Below are positions 5,984 through 6,721 of a stretch of 6,721 bases of DNA, in pieces; the first letter of the stretch is position 1, and every line of letters starts with the position of its first letter. The translations under genes and the position numbers were made by a program. The notes under the pieces are model-generated. The model ran no database searches. It was not told where the DNA came from and was given only the letters and a program-made list of their open reading frames with translations. The DNA is taken from contig CAMAUH010000237.1 of NCBI GenBank assembly GCA_945861365.1, positions 1 to 6,721 of the forward strand. The letters are read 5' to 3'. Source of the stretch: Candidatus Kuenenia stuttgartensis (GTDB lineage Bacteria; Planctomycetota; UBA1135; UBA2386).

Positions 5984-6721
5984 TCACCCTGCGGCAGGCG
6001 GCGCGCTCACCGCGCCGACCATCGCCGAGACCGACAGGCCGCCGTGCTTGGTCGTGAACGCGGCGTGCAGCGTCATGCCGGTGCGCCGCGCGAGCCGCAC
6101 GTCGTGCGCGAGGATCGCCGCCTGCCAGCCAGCACCGAGGCGCGCGGCGCGGTGGCCGAGCGTCTGGTAGAGCGGCAGCAGCCCGTCCGCCTTCGGCACG
6201 CGCAGCCCGAACGGCGGGTTCGTAACCAGCACGCCGTTCGGTGGCGCGCCGCCTTCCTGCAGCCACGGGTGCGTCGTGAACGCGCCGGTGCGGAACTCGA
6301 TCGCGCCGGCGACGCCGGCCCGTTCGGCGTTGGCGGTCGCGGCCTTGATCGCCCCGGCATCCCGATCGATCGCCGCGATCGCGGGCTTGCCGCGCGGTGC
6401 GATGGCGGCGCCGTGCACCTGCTGCCAGACGTCGGTGTCGAACAGTTCCAGTTGCTGCAGCGGCGGTGGTCGCAGGCGGCCCGGCGCCAGGCCCGCGGCG
6501 AGGGCTGCAGCTTCGATCGCGATCGTGCCGGAGCCGCAGAACGGATCGAGCAGCGCCTCGGTGCCGCGGAAGCCGCTCGCCAGCACCAGCGCGTGCGCGA
6601 GGTCTTCCCGCAGCGGCGCCTTGGCGCCGTCGAGGCGGTAGCCGCGGCGGTGCAGCGGCGAGCTGGTCGCGTCGAGCGACAGCGTGCAGATGTCGTCGCG
6701 GAAGCGCGCGTGCACGCGCGC
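5984..6721 (-). CDS. THUMP-type class I SAM-dependent 23S rRNA methyltransferase, RlmL/YpsC-like (N-terminus outside window)
   Basis: The visible 245 residues are the C-terminal part of a gene that continues past 6721; the first codons seen (ARVHARFRDD) are internal, so a GTG at 6715 is not the true start. The sequence has the RlmL-type lead-in LHRRGYR (23-29) and KAPLREDLA (34-42), the SAM-binding motif LLDPFCGSGTIAIEAA (57-72), an acidic motif IDRD (118-121) and the N6/N2-amino-methyltransferase motif TNPPFG (167-172). A KHGGLS stretch near 225 fits the family's C-terminal strand. These enzymes methylate a guanine N2 in 23S rRNA (G2445 in E. coli RlmL). The THUMP domain should lie in the missing N-terminal part. 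The protein ends about 75 residues after TNPPFG, so there is no fused RlmK half as in E. coli; it resembles the stand-alone YpsC form. No terminator is evident in the 15-bp convergent gap with the small ORF. Confidence 0.92.
   Translation of the reverse strand, partial: ARVHARFRDDICTLSLDATSSPLHRRGYRLDGAKAPLREDLAHALVLASGFRGTEALLDPFCGSGTIAIEAAALAAGLAPGRLRPPPLQQLELFDTDVWQQVHGAAIAPRGKPAIAAIDRDAGAIKAATANAERAGVAGAIEFRTGAFTTHPWLQEGGAPPNGVLVTNPPFGLRVPKADGLLPLYQTLGHRAARLGAGWQAAILAHDVRLARRTGMTLHAAFTTKHGGLSVSAMVGAVSAPPAAG

Overview
The window is GC-rich (roughly two thirds or more G+C by eye). It reads as an ordinary chromosomal stretch of a planctomycete-like bacterium. Two secreted protein families point that way: a PVC-type (Planctomycetes-Verrucomicrobia-Chlamydiae) membrane-bound dehydrogenase-like beta-propeller, and a CRTAC1-type FG-GAP/ASPIC-UnbV protein. 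Both are typically expanded in Planctomycetota. The assignment rests on protein family, codon bias (almost all third positions G or C) and gene style. No rRNA, tRNA or marker gene is present.

Layout: (1) 1-1612, minus: N-terminal 537 residues of a secreted PVC-type propeller protein; its C-terminus, where family members often carry a cytochrome c motif, lies outside the window. (2) 1665-2153, minus: a small two-CxxC zinc-ribbon-like protein of the BCAM0308 family, 52 bp upstream of gene 1 and possibly co-transcribed with it. (3) 2290-3420, plus, divergent from gene 2: a 376-residue protein with one N-terminal membrane anchor and no recognised domain. (4) 3461-5659, minus, convergent with gene 3: a complete 732-residue secreted CRTAC1-family protein with seven Asp-rich calcium-binding loops and a C-terminal ASPIC/UnbV domain. 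(5) 5702-5968, plus, divergent from gene 4: a possible small orphan protein of 88 (or 71) residues. (6) 5984-6721, minus, convergent with gene 5: the C-terminal 245 residues of an RlmL/YpsC-type 23S rRNA methyltransferase.

The genes do not form an obvious pathway. Genes 1 and 4 are both exported, calcium-loop-rich beta-propeller proteins, but they are not in one operon. Gene 2 is a cytoplasmic zinc-ribbon protein and gene 6 is translation housekeeping. The two divergent intergenic regions hold small dyads that could be operators, and the gap between genes 3 and 4 holds a possible bidirectional hairpin terminator. I see no mobile element, CRISPR array, RNA gene or defence system. The least explained parts are the anchored protein at 2290-3420 and the small ORF at 5702-5968.
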